Shown one piece after another: positions 33,411 through 44,640 of a DNA stretch of 64,000 nt. How positions within the stretch are numbered: position 1 is the first letter of the stretch; each line of letters opens with the position of its first letter. Both the position numbers and the translations under genes were made by a program. The notes under the pieces were generated by a model. It had not been told where the DNA came from. It worked only from the letters and a program-made list of their open reading frames with translations, and ran no database searches. Origin of the DNA: Ursus arctos (Eukaryota; Chordata; Mammalia; Carnivora; Ursidae); the NCBI RefSeq assembly GCF_023065955.2, contig NW_026622952.1:32226313-32290312 (forward strand). Reading direction: 5' to 3'.

Positions 33411-33579
33411 GGCATATATGTACACAGGATGTCTGTGCTTTTAACTAGGACATTGTTCTAGTACCTTCAAGGTCTTGACCATTGGGTAGAAAAGGCAAGA
33501 TGGAAGAGAATAAAATAAGATACAACCAAAGTCATAAAATGGAAAAATAAGCTGGAAACATTGATGTGGGGCATTTTAG

Positions 33580-33860
33580 CCTGAAGTAGAAGAGGCTGAA
33601 GAAGTCTCTACAGAAGTAAAGCTATCTGTTGTGCTTGACTTTGAAGGATGGATAGAATTTCCTTCGCTAAAAACATTGTGCTTGGTAGGGGTATGTGTTG
33701 AGCTCAGGACAGAGAAGAGGGAAGAGTTCAAAGGTTAGTACAGTCTGTGACAACAGTGAGAACAAAGACACATGGGAATAACAGTTACTCATGGCTCGTT
33801 CCTGGAATGGTCAGTAGGCAGGCAGAGATATGTAGAAGTTGACCCATACAGTTATTGCAT
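33580..33860 (+). repeat. L2-like LINE fragment
   Basis: GCTTGACTTTGAAGGATGGA matches the L2 'tgagacctgaaggatga' zone weakly. It is followed by GACAGAGAAGAGGGAAGAGTTCAAAGG, in the position of 'cattccaggcagagggaacagcaagtgcaaagg'. The match is plausible but diverged. Confidence 0.45.
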
Positions 33861-35269
33861 GCAATAATTTTGGTTGTGCAGAGTGTCAAGTTTAAGCATA
33901 AATAACGGGGTTTTGAAAGGCTCTTTGACAATTTGGTGTGTGTATCTCAGTGAGGACAATAAATATCAAAAGTAATAAGTGACAAGATTCTTAATATCTG
34001 CAAACTCTTTTTTTCTCTGTTTTAGAAAATTTCCTGCTGTAGAAATGACCCCCTAGAGAAGTGGGAGTGGGAAAATCTAAGACCCAGGTAAAGTGGTAGC
34101 CCCTGGAACAAGAATAGAGCACTGCTAATGCTCTAAAAATTAGGAAACCTGGCAATTATGTATGATATTGTCACTGAATATATTATTATTTTCACTTTTA
34201 ACACCAAAATGTGAGTGGAAAAGTGATTTCTTCTCACAGATCTAACTTCCATCCCTTCCATCTTATTCTCTGTAGCTCAAACTATGGCTTTACGTTTGAA
34301 GAAGAATTCTTATCTTCCAAATCACTTTGATGTTTCTGTTTCATATGTACATTTTGTTCAAATAAAATTCAAACCTAATGGTAGATCTAGATTAATTCTG
34401 CACTAAGACCTATCTGTTATTATCTGAACCTAAAGTTTGATAAATATTTACAGGCATCTAGCTTTTCAGAAGCCCAAAATGTGGACTAAATTGCAGTTAA
34501 TGGTGTAACTCTCCTTTGAGTTCTCTTTATTTTAGAAGCATTTTTTGTCTTGTATCTGTTGAAAGAGAACAAACATATTGCTTAATATTAACAAAATAGT
34601 TGCACTTGCTATATGTAAAAACAAGCAATTTAAATTGGATACTTAGTGTTAAAATTCTGCATTGGAATTTTCTAGGTTTTGAGTTCTTATCTAAGAACAT
34701 TTAGTGTACACATGCATGATCAATATGCTAAAAAAGCTTTTGTTGATAACCCTATACTTAGAAATATATATTGATTATATATTTCTTTAGATATCTAAAA
34801 AAATAAAATAAAATACTGTCTGTGTATCACTTTATTTATAAGTCTTTAAATATAACGTGTTATTCTTGGATCCATTATTATGTTTGAACTCCTTCAAATG
34901 TGCTGGTGATCATTTTTATCTTTAAAAAAAAACAACAAACCTTATTGTAAAGGAACATCATTCATGTTGGTACTTCAGGTGTTTTGATAGCCTGTGGGCA
35001 GTCATTTTCTGCATCATGGTTCTCTTTCAAAAATACCTTATGAATCATATAGGAGATTGGAATCCCAAGGAAAGGGTCCGCTAACAGAGGAAAATAGACA
35101 CAGATTTAGAAACTTTCTTGGATGAGTTTAAGGAGGAAAACTTCAGACAACTATTCTTCAAGTTTGGTTCCTGTTAGCATTTCCTCTCAAAATGTTACTT
35201 CTTGACTCAGTATTCATCCTAGCGTGCATCTTTGTTCCATTATGTATGGTTCTCTGAAAGACCTGTTGG
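33861..35269. other. Gene-free AT-rich stretch
   Basis: No gene and no recognised repeat. Confidence 0.5.
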
Positions 35270-35500
35270 ATGAATTTTCTCTGTAATGCCTCTTCTCAGA
35301 GCAGTTACTGCAGACCTTGGTTACGATTCTTTCCCTAACACTGACTGTATTTAATTGACCACTTTCTGTCTCTTCCATCAACCTGTAAGCCCTCTTGAGA
35401 GCAAGAGACGTGTTGCATCCATTAAACTTGTATCTCTACCACATTCCACAGTGTCTTAGACATAGTATAGGTAGTAGGCAAGTGTGCTTAAAAAAGAATT
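35270..35500 (-). repeat. L2 LINE 3'-end fragment
   Basis: CTGTAAGCCCTCTTGAGAGCAAGAGACGTGTTG (bases 35383-35415) corresponds to the reversed L2 'gtaagctccatgagggcagggactttgt'. GACATAGTATAGGTAGTAGG follows, in the 'ggcacatagtaggcgctcaata' position. Confidence 0.6.
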
Positions 35501-35679
35501 AAGACATAACATGAAATACCTCATGAACTTTCAGTTATTGCAGGACCGATGATACTGTTTCATATGTTTGAGAAACATTGCAAAATTCCAACCAACTGTT
35601 AACAGGGAGAGACAGTTTCGAATGTGTTTTTAATTGTACCGTGTGAGTAACTGTGATAGGAACGATACCTGATTTGGGC

Positions 35680-35736
35680 CTTTCTCTCTGTCTCTGTGTG
35701 TCTGTCTCTGAGTCTCTGTCTGCCTCTCTGTCTCTC
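35680..35736. repeat. (TCTG)n / CT-rich simple repeat
   Basis: Imperfect TCTCTG and TGTCTC units. The tract is entirely pyrimidine plus G on the plus strand. An overlapping minus-strand frame is low-complexity. Confidence 0.85.
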
Positions 35737-36826
35737 TAATATTGGAAGGTAACTGTTGCTGAAATGCTTCTTGATTTTACTTAAATCACCTGTCTGAGCA
35801 CGGCAACTGGATAGGTAGAGTTTGATGGATTGGTTTATTATGGTTAAATTGACCATGGCACAGTCTAAATTGATCACTAAAGAGACAAAATCCTGAACCG
35901 TCCACGCCTTGGCTGTTTCAATTCAGTCAGCTACCTATGGCCAAAATAGGGAGACAAAACATATACCTATATTTCTAAACATTCCTGAGCATTTTCAACA
36001 TATCTTTGTTACAAAACAGTACATAAAGACACTTTGCATGACCAGATAAAAACCAAATGTGGCAACTGACAGCGTACATTATCCTTTAAAACATTTCAGA
36101 CTATATTACTTTGCCTTTTCATTGTGTTTGTCATAAATCTCTTGGCAGAGGGGATTTTTTTAAAGTTGTTTCTATTTTTACGTTAACATTTCTTGTTGTA
36201 TGGCATGCTCTTATTCTTTACCCTTCACTCAGGAATGTTTCTACTTTTAGCTGTAACTCTCTCCTTATGAACTATGCTGTTGTTGGTATGACTTATAAAA
36301 TGAAAATGAAAATATCTAGGAGATACGCTTTGCTAAATGTAGTTCAGTTTTCCTTGTTTGAGCTGGACCTCTAAGACAAGCCTATTTTGTTTGCCTTTTT
36401 AAAACCAGATTAAGTAGATATTATTCATCTATGTGTGAGATCTCCATTTTCTAGGTGGTAACATGATAACTCAGTTAATTTTTTTTTGAGAACCAGAGAG
36501 AATTAAACTTTGGAAACCGTGTGTTATGATACTCCGTGATCTTACATTGATAGGGACAGTTAGAAATCATGTATACTCTTTCAAAGTTGAAAAAAATTAT
36601 TTTACTATCATAACACTATGGTTTTAATTTTAGAATATGGGGGAAACATAGTATAAGAAAAAAAAAAAGAAAAAAAAACAATTGATACCCTATCCCAACA
36701 CCCAGGTCTAACGCATTACTTATAATTTTTGAACATACTTACAGTGTTTAATTTATGTGTGATGAAAATTTTCTCTGATTTCATTTGGTGGTTCTTTTAT
36801 AAAATTGGATTGTTCTGTATTTCTAG
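35737..36826. other. Gene-free stretch
   Basis: No gene and no recognised repeat. An A-rich tract lies near 36657-36680. Confidence 0.5.
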
Positions 36827-36834
36827 GGTTTTTT

Positions 36835-37034
36835 TGTTTGTTTTTTAAGATTTTATTCATTTATTTGTCAGAGAGAGAGAGTGAGTGTGCACAAGCCAGG
36901 GGAGCAGCAGGCAGAGGGAGAAGCAGACTCCCTGCTGAGTAAGGAGCCTGACTTGGGAGTCGATCACAGCAACCTGGGATCACGACTAAGCCATACGCAG
37001 ACACTTAACCTACTGAGCTACCCAGGTGTCCCTG
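36835..37034 (-). mobile_element. CAN-SINE (SINEC), first of a back-to-back pair
   Basis: TTTTTTAAGATTTTATTCAT tail, GAGAGAGAGAGTGAGTGTGC, GAAGCAGACTCCCTGCTGAG, then CTGAGCTACCCAGGTGTCCC. Its head abuts the T-rich tail of the next SINE. The outer flanks of the pair share CTGTATTT-TAG (36815-36826 and 37263-37274), so one SINE may have inserted into the tail of the other. Confidence 0.93.
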
Positions 37035-37262
37035 TTAAGATTTTTTTTTTTTTTTTTAATGAGAGAGAGAAAGAGACAATGAGTGTGTGGTTTGGGGGCG
37101 GTGAGGCAGAGAGGAACAGAGGGAGAGGAGAGAGAGGATCCCAAGCAGACTCCATGCTGGGCATGGAGCCCTACGCAGGGCTCTATCCCATGACCCCCGA
37201 GATCATGACCTGAGCCAAAACCAAGAGTTGGTTGCTTAACTGACTAGGCCACCCAGGTGCCC
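37035..37262 (-). mobile_element. CAN-SINE (SINEC), second of a back-to-back pair
   Basis: TTAAGATTTTTTTTTTTTTTT tail (bases 37035-37055), AATGAGAGAGAGAAAGAGAC, AAGCAGACTCCATGCTGGGC, GAGATCATGACCTGAGCC and GGCCACCCAGGTGCCCC. It belongs to the CCAAGAGTTGG (reversed CTTGGTTT) subfamily, different from its neighbour, so it is not a simple tandem duplication of that SINE. Confidence 0.93.
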
Positions 37263-37274
37263 CTGTATTTTTAG

Positions 37275-40200
37275 TTTTTAAGCTCCGTTTTGTTTAAGCT
37301 GTATTTATACATTTTTCCATGAGTGATAACTCGTCCCCAACCTCATTTCTAATTGCTTCATCATACTGCCTAATGAGTGTACTATAATTTAACCATTGTC
37401 TATTATGGAGCTATTAAGTTACTATCAATTTTTCAATATCAACAATACTTTGCTAATGAACGTTCTTATCAAATTTTGAATGTTTTTGTGAATACTTAGG
37501 ATTTCTTATGTATAGAGCTGAAATTGCTCCCTATGAGAGGCTCTACACAAATACAGGATCTGTTTCTTTAAATGTCTTACAAGGTGGCAATGAAGAAACC
37601 ATTAGGAACTCATCATACAAAAGATATTACAATACAGTAGGTTTATTTTACCTGTTACTCTGTTTGAAAATATTGAGGACTGCATTGTAGGCATTCACAT
37701 AATATCTGATAAATAAATATACCATGGAAAATCCACGTAAGAAAAGTTCCTTGTAATTCACTTCCACAATAGCCATAAAATACTAATATAAATGTGACTT
37801 ATTTATGTACTTATTAAGACAGACAGCCTTGGCACCAAGCTAATTATGGTCTGTAGTCACAGGAGATGTTTTATGCATATCTTCTGCATTTGGAGACCAG
37901 TGAAACAGGTTTTGCACCTTAATGAAGAGAAGCTTGCTATCACTGCCCCCCTCACCCTAGCATCTCTGTTTTGGAGGACATGGGATTGTTTTCATGTAGT
38001 GGCTGTATAAATTAAGTTTTCCCAGTGCCCTAGCATGCTGTGCCCACGAAAACTCTCGATGATCCTACATTTTAATATCTCTGAATAAGGCTATTCGGCT
38101 AAATACGTGATCTACAAGTGACCAAAATCAGGTAATTTTCTTACCATTCCCAAAATTATATTTAAGCAACCTTTGCACTTGTTTAGATATAATATGCCAA
38201 AAATAGGAGAAATGTAGTAAAATTAAGAAATGAAGTGTTCATTAAAGAGCACAATAAACTGTTGCTTTTCTTGCTATGATGGCCAGAAGGCCTAATTAAC
38301 TCCTGGTAACAGTGGCCCCACAGGCAGGATCCTTTTAGAGAGGATAAACCTCCCTGAAGCAGGAGCTAAGAGTCATTAGCTTTTAAACTGCTATTCAGAC
38401 CTAATTTCCATTGAACAAGGGCATATTTATGATAAAGAGTAAAAATGTTTACCTTATGTTCATATTTAATTAGCCTAATGGTTTGTTATATCAATATTGT
38501 TTATTCCTTCTTTCTTAGGCAGAGACATGGCCATATAGACTTTTATTACTTGTAAGTGTTTTTACTTATGATGAAAGTAGTCCCTCTCCTTCAAATGCCC
38601 TTGGCGATTGCATTTATTAAACCGTCCTCGACAGGGAATTTAAGGACTTGAAAGATACTTAAGTAAATTACAACCTTTAAATCCTATTAATCTCTATATG
38701 TATTTATCTTCTTAAAATTATTCCAGTAGATTTCTTACAACCTGATTATGATTCTATCTGTCCTCAACAGAACCTTGTTTTCCCCAGTAAATTATTTTTC
38801 ATTAATGAAGTTGTACTTTATAATAAACTCACTACCTCACGTAGTTGATGTGGAAGAGTCAAGAGTGAACTTCTTTGCCGGCACTGCACCCATTTGAACA
38901 ACGAGGAGTGTTCTCCCTCCTGCCTGGAGATTGTACTGGGAGAGAATGTAAGCAAGGAGGGGTCGTAGGTGGGAAGAACTTCCTAGAAAGGCATTGCATT
39001 TCTGTATCTTGAGCTGAACGCAGCCCAAACAAAGGTACATTCAAGTTGGATCAGCAACAGTTGAGACTTGCAAATCCAAGTTCTTTCAAGATTCCCAGGT
39101 TACCGTCAACTGAGTTTTCTGAGATATGTCTTCTCTCAGTTTATTAGAACATCCTGAGTGCTGTCTTCATTCAAGTCCATTTCCAAGTGGTGAAAATCAT
39201 CCTAGTATTTTACTTTTAAAGAAAGCAAATCTATTGTTTTGACCCTCAGTATACGTTCTCTCTCATAAACTTAAGTGTTCTATTAATTGTTCAGTATTGT
39301 AAGGGTGGGAAAATTTTCCCTTCTTTGCTTCCAGGTTCTCTGGCTGGCTTAATAATTGACATAAGACAGGTGAACAAGAGGAAAACAAATTTCATGTGTG
39401 TGGAAACCCAAAGGCAAGGTGGGCAGAGGGATGGGAGGGGGCCTGAGATGCTGGTTCTTCAAAGGGGAAGGGAGTGATTTTCAGGAAGGTAAGAGCAGAT
39501 GTTTGGTAATCAGATGTTTACCCCACCAGATAGCTAAGTTTTTCAGATCAAAAAAGTTACCGCAGGTCGTAGCTGTCTGTGAGTACAGCTTCCCTGTCTC
39601 AGTTAGTTTAGGCAGTTAAGGGAGAGGTCGGAGTTTTTTTCCTGAGCTGCCTAGGTTTTGATTTCAGCTCAAAATGACCCACATGCCAAAGTGATACCTT
39701 TTGGGATGGCGTATTTGTTCCCCTTCAATATGAAGAATACTTAGCAAACCCTTTCAACGTTACGTGTGAGGTTGTTTTTAAGAACCCGTGTGTGCTCTGT
39801 GAGCCTCTAATAGAGTACATGTGACTTTGGGAATTTGGGGGAATCCTGTTAGCTTTGCTTAGATATGGATAGACATGCTTGATATAGCCTTTTTTTTTTT
39901 TTTTTCCTGACCCATGTTTTCTGTTTGTTTACTTTGGTAGTTGACGTAAAACGTATTTTAAATTCCCTGCATATTTAATCAAGAATTTACTTCTTTTTCT
40001 TTATTTCTCACGAGATATTTTCTTTCTTTCTATATATGATTTCACACGCCCAGCATCTCCATGGTAAATATCTGAGTCTCCTTCTTTTACATTGCTACAG
40101 CAGATAGTTAAGAACCCAAGAACATTTGTGAAGCAGAGATTCAGTATATTCTGCTAGAAATGGTTGATTCCCAGCTTGAGCTTAGACTCTAGGACTCAAA

Positions 40201-40471
40201 CATACCCATATATTTCTAGAAGAAAATTCCTCATCCCCACCACCACCCCACTCCCAATGTAAACCCTGGACTCCTACGGGTTATGAAGTAAGTGCTTGTT
40301 TAGGAGAAAGGGAAAAGCAGATTCATAGGGAAGGGTGAATTCTGCTGAGGACAAGGTAACTATCCTTCAGCTCAACCACCAACTGTTCATTACGTTTCTC
40401 AGGGAAGAGGGAACTGTAAGCAAAATGAAAACAAACACAGAAGGGTTCTTTTCACTAATGCAATGTGTCGA
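37275..40471. other. Gene-free 3.2-kb stretch, partly candidate regulatory
   Basis: No gene and no SINE. The part from about 38270 to 38500 looks constrained by eye (see separate entry). The part from about 39300 to 39720 is more GC-rich and purine-rich, with the look of an old LTR, but I cannot name a family. Minus-strand frames at 38837-39044 and the plus frame at 39398-39619 show no domain. Confidence 0.45.
38270..38500. promoter_or_regulatory. Candidate conserved non-coding element
   Basis: The unique sequence holds homeodomain-type and AT-rich motifs (CCTAATTAACTCC, ATTAGCTTTTAA, TAATTAGCC) within moderately GC-rich DNA, and is free of repeats. This is an impression from composition only. 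Nothing in a single sequence proves constraint. Confidence 0.2.
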
Positions 40472-40787
40472 CAGTCTGTTTGGATTGCTGTTAACAGTAT
40501 ACCGTAGACGGGGTGGATTAAACAACACACACTGATTTCTCACAGTTCTGGAAGCTGTGAAGTCTAAGACCAAGGCACTAGCCTAGTGGGTGTCTGGTTG
40601 AGGGCCCAAATTGATAGCTGTCTTCTGGCTTTGATAAGGGCACTGATGCCATTCATGCAGGTTCTTGCCTATGACCTAATGACCTCCCAAAGGTTCCCAC
40701 TTCTGTAGACCATCACATGAGGGGGTGGGGGATTAGGATTTCAACGCATAAATTCTGGTGAGATATAAACATCTAGTCCATAATATA
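40472..40787 (-). repeat. MLT1-type MaLR LTR remnant
   Basis: CAGTCTGTTTGGATTGCTG, GGTGGATTAAACAACACACA, TTTCTCACAGTTCTGGAAGC, TAAGGGCACTGATGCCATTC, CCTAATGACCTCCCAAAGGT and GGATTTCAACGCATAAATTC (in this order) are the reverse complement of an ERVL-MaLR (MLT1/MST-like) LTR. It is an old solo-LTR fragment without internal genes. Confidence 0.88.
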
Positions 40788-41039
40788 CTGTAAGACGTTT
40801 TGGGCACAAGGACTACTGCTTTGGTCCCATCTAACAGAGCATAAGGAAGGATGGAGGGACATCATTTTCTTCCTGGTATGCGATGTGTCATACATATATT
40901 GAGGGCTCCAGAAGACATGATTTGACATATCCAGTGTCAGTGCTACACTCTTTTTGTAACTTTCTGTGAGTGGGAGACAATGTCCACAGGGGAAGACAAC
41001 TGTGGTACTTACGGGAACCTCAGGTGAAGGTGCCCTTGA
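40788..41039. other. Unassigned spacer between two MaLR pieces
   Basis: No gene. It could be diverged internal sequence between LTR pieces, but I see nothing that supports that. Confidence 0.4.
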
Positions 41040-41445
41040 CAGTTGTATTTCCTAGCATGGCCTTAACAAATTAACACAATTTGGGAGCTTAAAACAACAG
41101 AAATTTATTCTCAGAGTTCTCAAGGACAGAAGTCCACCATTAAGGATCATTATGAGTAGGTCATTCTTGAGGTTCAGAGGATCTTTCCGTGGCTCTGCCT
41201 TTGCGTCTGGTGGTTCAGAGCAACCTCGGGTGTTCCTTAGCTTGTCAGCACGTCAGACTCTGCTTCCACTGTGGTTCTCCTGGGTGTGCATGTCTCCCTG
41301 GCTCTGTTTGGTGTTATAGTGACCCCAGGCATTGGATTAAGGGCCACTCTAATCCAAAATGAACTCAACTTGATTATATGGGCAAAGACCCTATTTCCAG
41401 ATAAGGTCACATTCACAAGTACCAGAAGTTAGAACTTCCATACCC
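41040..41445 (-). repeat. MLT1-like MaLR LTR remnant
   Basis: AGCTTAAAACAACAGAAATTTATT (bases 41088-41111), CAGAGTTCTCAAGGACAGAAG, GGATTAAGGGCCACTCTAAT, GACCCTATTTCCAGATAAGG and TCACATTCACAAGTACCAG follow a reversed MLT1 LTR. Its internal sequence differs from the LTR at 40472. The two are therefore separate insertions or distant subtypes, not the two LTRs of one provirus. Confidence 0.75.
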
Positions 41446-41729
41446 AATAGGGAAAAAGATCTTTTGCTAACTCTGAGGTTAGCAGACACCACTGTGGAGA
41501 CAAATGGTAGAGACTGAATGTAGTAGCCATAAGATAGCTTTTTTTCTCTTTATTTTGAAACTTGGGTCTTTAGGAAAGATTCTGATTAAGATTTGAGGGG
41601 AGCAAACATATTATGTTGACGTATTTGAGATTACTGGTTTTGTAAGGCAAAGACAGTTTCAATATTGGCACGTTTCTTATGATTGAACCTAAAATGACTT
41701 AGAATGACTATATATTAAGAATGTGCTTA

Positions 41730-41936
41730 TTTAAAAATATATATTTTATCTATTTATTAGAGAGAAAGAGAGACTGCACGTGGTGGAGGAGGGGAGGGAA
41801 GCAGAGGGAGAGGGACACGCAGACTCTGCGCTGAGCATGGAGCCCCATGAAGGACTCGATCCTAAGACCCTGAGATCATGATCTGAGCTGAAATCAAGAG
41901 TTGGACCCTCAACCCACCAAGTTACCCAGGTGCCCC
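41730..41936 (-). mobile_element. CAN-SINE (SINEC)
   Basis: ATATATTTTATCTATTTATT tail, GAAGCAGAGGGAGAGGGACA, CAGACTCTGCGCTGAGCATG, GATCATGATCTGAGCTGAAA, then AAGTTACCCAGGTGCCCC. The flanks share AAGAATGyG as target duplication. Confidence 0.94.
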
Positions 41937-41944
41937 AAGAATGC

Positions 41945-43750
41945 GACTACTTTTATAATCCCTGACTAACATTGTTACATTGTAAAAAAAAGATAGGATT
42001 GAATTACATGAGAGAAAGTGTTGCTTTCTTACCTTGGAAAAATGGTCCATGTTTGAACCTAATCTTGTTAGATAGTTTTAAGATTTATAAGCACATTTGG
42101 TTGTCATGTATATTCAATAGATGTTTCAAAAACAGATTCCATTATACAATATAATCTTGCTTCTCTTGAGCGAGTCAGGCCTAGTGTGAATAAATACTTT
42201 CACACCATAGTATTATCTCATAGTAACCAACAGTAAAGCGAGGTGAGTTGAAAAGATTTCAAATCCTGTATAAACCTGCAAATTAACTTCAAGCCTTTTA
42301 GTGATGAGCTAGATATCATTCTATTTATTGACCCTTAGGATTTGCATAGTGACTTTTTTTTTCTCTCTCTCTCAACATTTATCTAGATTGAGCAGCATAT
42401 TTCCTGTTGATTGCTTTCCCAATTTTTCAAGTAATTTGTATTCTAATACTATTTTATAGGAATTGGCCGGCCCAACTGCTATCCCCTTAGATTTGCATTG
42501 ATACGTTTTGAAATTTGTAATGTCATCTCATAGACTTGACTTGATTTGATTAAATTAATTTTAGATCTCACCACACTGCTGTTTCTAGCAGCTTAAAATG
42601 TTATCACCAAAAATATTTTCATATATTAGGAATGGTCATGAGGAAAGGAGTGTTCATGAGTGTTCATGAGGAAAGTGTTCAGTGTATCTAAAACCTGTTT
42701 TTTGATATCATTACTTTGGTTTATCAGTTTAGTGAACAAACCCTCATGCAAAATTCATTGAAAGGCAATTGACGAGGTAACTGACTAAAAGAAGAGTTAT
42801 TCTGATACTCAGATTTGATTCTTGTTTTTGATTGTGCATACTCCTGACACTTGTTTAAAACTTCACAAGATTCGATCCAGAAATCAAAATTAAGCAAACA
42901 ATAAAGATCTGGTAGAAAGCAATATCCATGACATTTTATAAGAACTTGCCGTTCTATGTGTTAAACAGTATAGAGTTCAATCATACTTAAGACTTTTTTT
43001 TTTTTTTTTGCACTAAGTTTTTTACTGAAAATTGAGACTGTCAGTGATCCGTTGGCATTTAGGTGTGCCTCAGGGGAGGGAGGGACAACAAAAAATAAAT
43101 GTTTTGTTTAGAGTGCTTGATAACCTGCTGCTCACTATGGGCATTAAAATAAATTTCTATTTCATTTCTCCTTCTGTTGTACATTCTGGCAGCTTGAAAT
43201 GTGTTACCAGGAGCAAGAAGTTTCATTAGGATATGCCTGGAGGCAACATAGACTAATCATGATAAATATGAAAGACTATGTAATTCTGACCTCGTCATTC
43301 TACTGTGGACAAATGAATCCTTAGCCATGGGTTTGGTTTGTTTTCATCTGATGCTGTACTCTATGCAGGATAGGACTGTTTCTGATGGAAAAGTTAGATA
43401 ATGCGCCAACTTGAAATTAAGTCAAATTAAATAACTATGTAAATTTTAATGAAAAATTAAACAAGTGGTATACCTCTGACTTAGAGTTTTTACCCTTAGG
43501 GTAGATTATGGAGTAAATGACATTAACTTACACTTATCTGCTGTCTTTACAGTGGCAACTACAGAATTATTTAAATGTGCATATGCTGTGGGCATTAATA
43601 TGCTAGTCAGAAATCCCAAATCACTAGGACTATTTCATCAGATCCTTAGTTTTGAAAGTGCGTCTTTTGGTGTTCTGAGGGGAAATTCCATGAAATCTTT
43701 TTGGTGTATTCAGAGTACCACATGCAATAGACACATTAAAGGGGAAAAAC
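41945..43750. other. Gene-free stretch
   Basis: No gene and no named repeat. A small local duplication (GTTCATGAG units, with GAGGAAAG repeated) lies at about 42638-42680, and a T-run at 42992-43010. Confidence 0.5.
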
Positions 43751-43753
43751 AGA

Positions 43754-43842
43754 GGGGCGGCTGGCTGGCTCAGTCTATAGGGCATGCAACTCTTGATCTT
43801 GAGTTCAAACCCTACCTTCGGCATAGGGCTTATTTAAAAAAA
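43754..43842 (+). mobile_element. Short tRNA-only CAN-SINE
   Basis: GGGGCGGCTGGCTGGCTCAG, GCATGCAACTCTTGATCTTG, GAGTTCAAACCCTACCTTCG, then GGGCTTATTTAAAAAAAA. It has a tRNA-like head with a B-box-like GAGTTCAAACC and a short A tail, and no CT-rich body. It belongs to the same class as the copy at 32165. It is a retroposon, not a tRNA gene. Confidence 0.9.
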
Positions 43843-44444
43843 AGTGGGAGTGGGGGGGCAGGGATCAGAGACTGATGAGTGAACATGTCACACTCTAGGG
43901 TGAATACACAGTAATTCAGTAGCAATAAGAGGTTATGCCTTTGCAATATGAAAGTGCCTACATTAACAATACTGAAAACCAAATCAGCTGGTAATCATGA
44001 CTCCAGAGGCAACAGCCGGTTGGCACAGGCTTGACGTACTTAAGAGGGTTGTCTGGCATCTGAGACTCTGGATCGATCTGGCAAAAAACCAATGGGCTGC
44101 TGGAATGTATGTTGCCATACCATGGGCAGTGGCTTTTCATGAATTTTTGTTCTGATCATGTGAGGATGTGTACAACTGTTACTTAAAAATACAAGTAGTA
44201 TATACATTACAAGCATGAAACACATCTTTTAAAAAACTAACATTACTTTCATAGTCCTTTGTACATGTCCTTGTACTTAACATGAACAATTGATTATTTT
44301 ACATTTTATTTCCCAGTGTTTGCTGAACAACTATAGAATTATATAATGTTTTACCAATCACATTCTCAAACAGATGTTTTGGAAGAACAGTTTTAATCAA
44401 GAAAAAAAAAATTGTAATTTTGTGGTTTTAACAGAATAACTAGG
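43843..44444. other. Gene-free stretch
   Basis: No gene and no recognised repeat. Overlapping minus-strand frames at 43958-44225 are chance frames. Confidence 0.5.
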
Positions 44445-44640
44445 GACTGTCTTCGAGTTCAAACCCTGAATCCACACTGTACTCGTTGAGACCTTAGACA
44501 ACTCACTTACCTTCTATGAGATCTATTTGTACTCTTCTCTGAAATGAGGTTATTAATAATAAACTACTTCAAGGAGCTGTTTTGAGATTTGAATGAGATG
44601 TAAGCAATGCATTTAGCCTAGCGCATGGTAGACATGGGCT
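44445..44640 (-). repeat. MIR SINE, near full length
   Basis: Reverse MIR: GAGTTCAAACCCTGAATCC, ACCTTAGACAACTCACTTACC, TCTGAAATGAGGTTATTAAT, GATTTGAATGAGATGTAAGC, then TTAGCCTAGCGCATGGTAG. Confidence 0.8.

Noticed and set aside
40472..41445. Provirus with two LTRs
   Set aside because: The two LTR remnants differ in sequence type, and there is no recognisable internal gene sequence between them.
43754..43842. tRNA gene
   Set aside because: The tRNA-like head with an A tail matches a SINE. There is no intact cloverleaf or acceptor stem.
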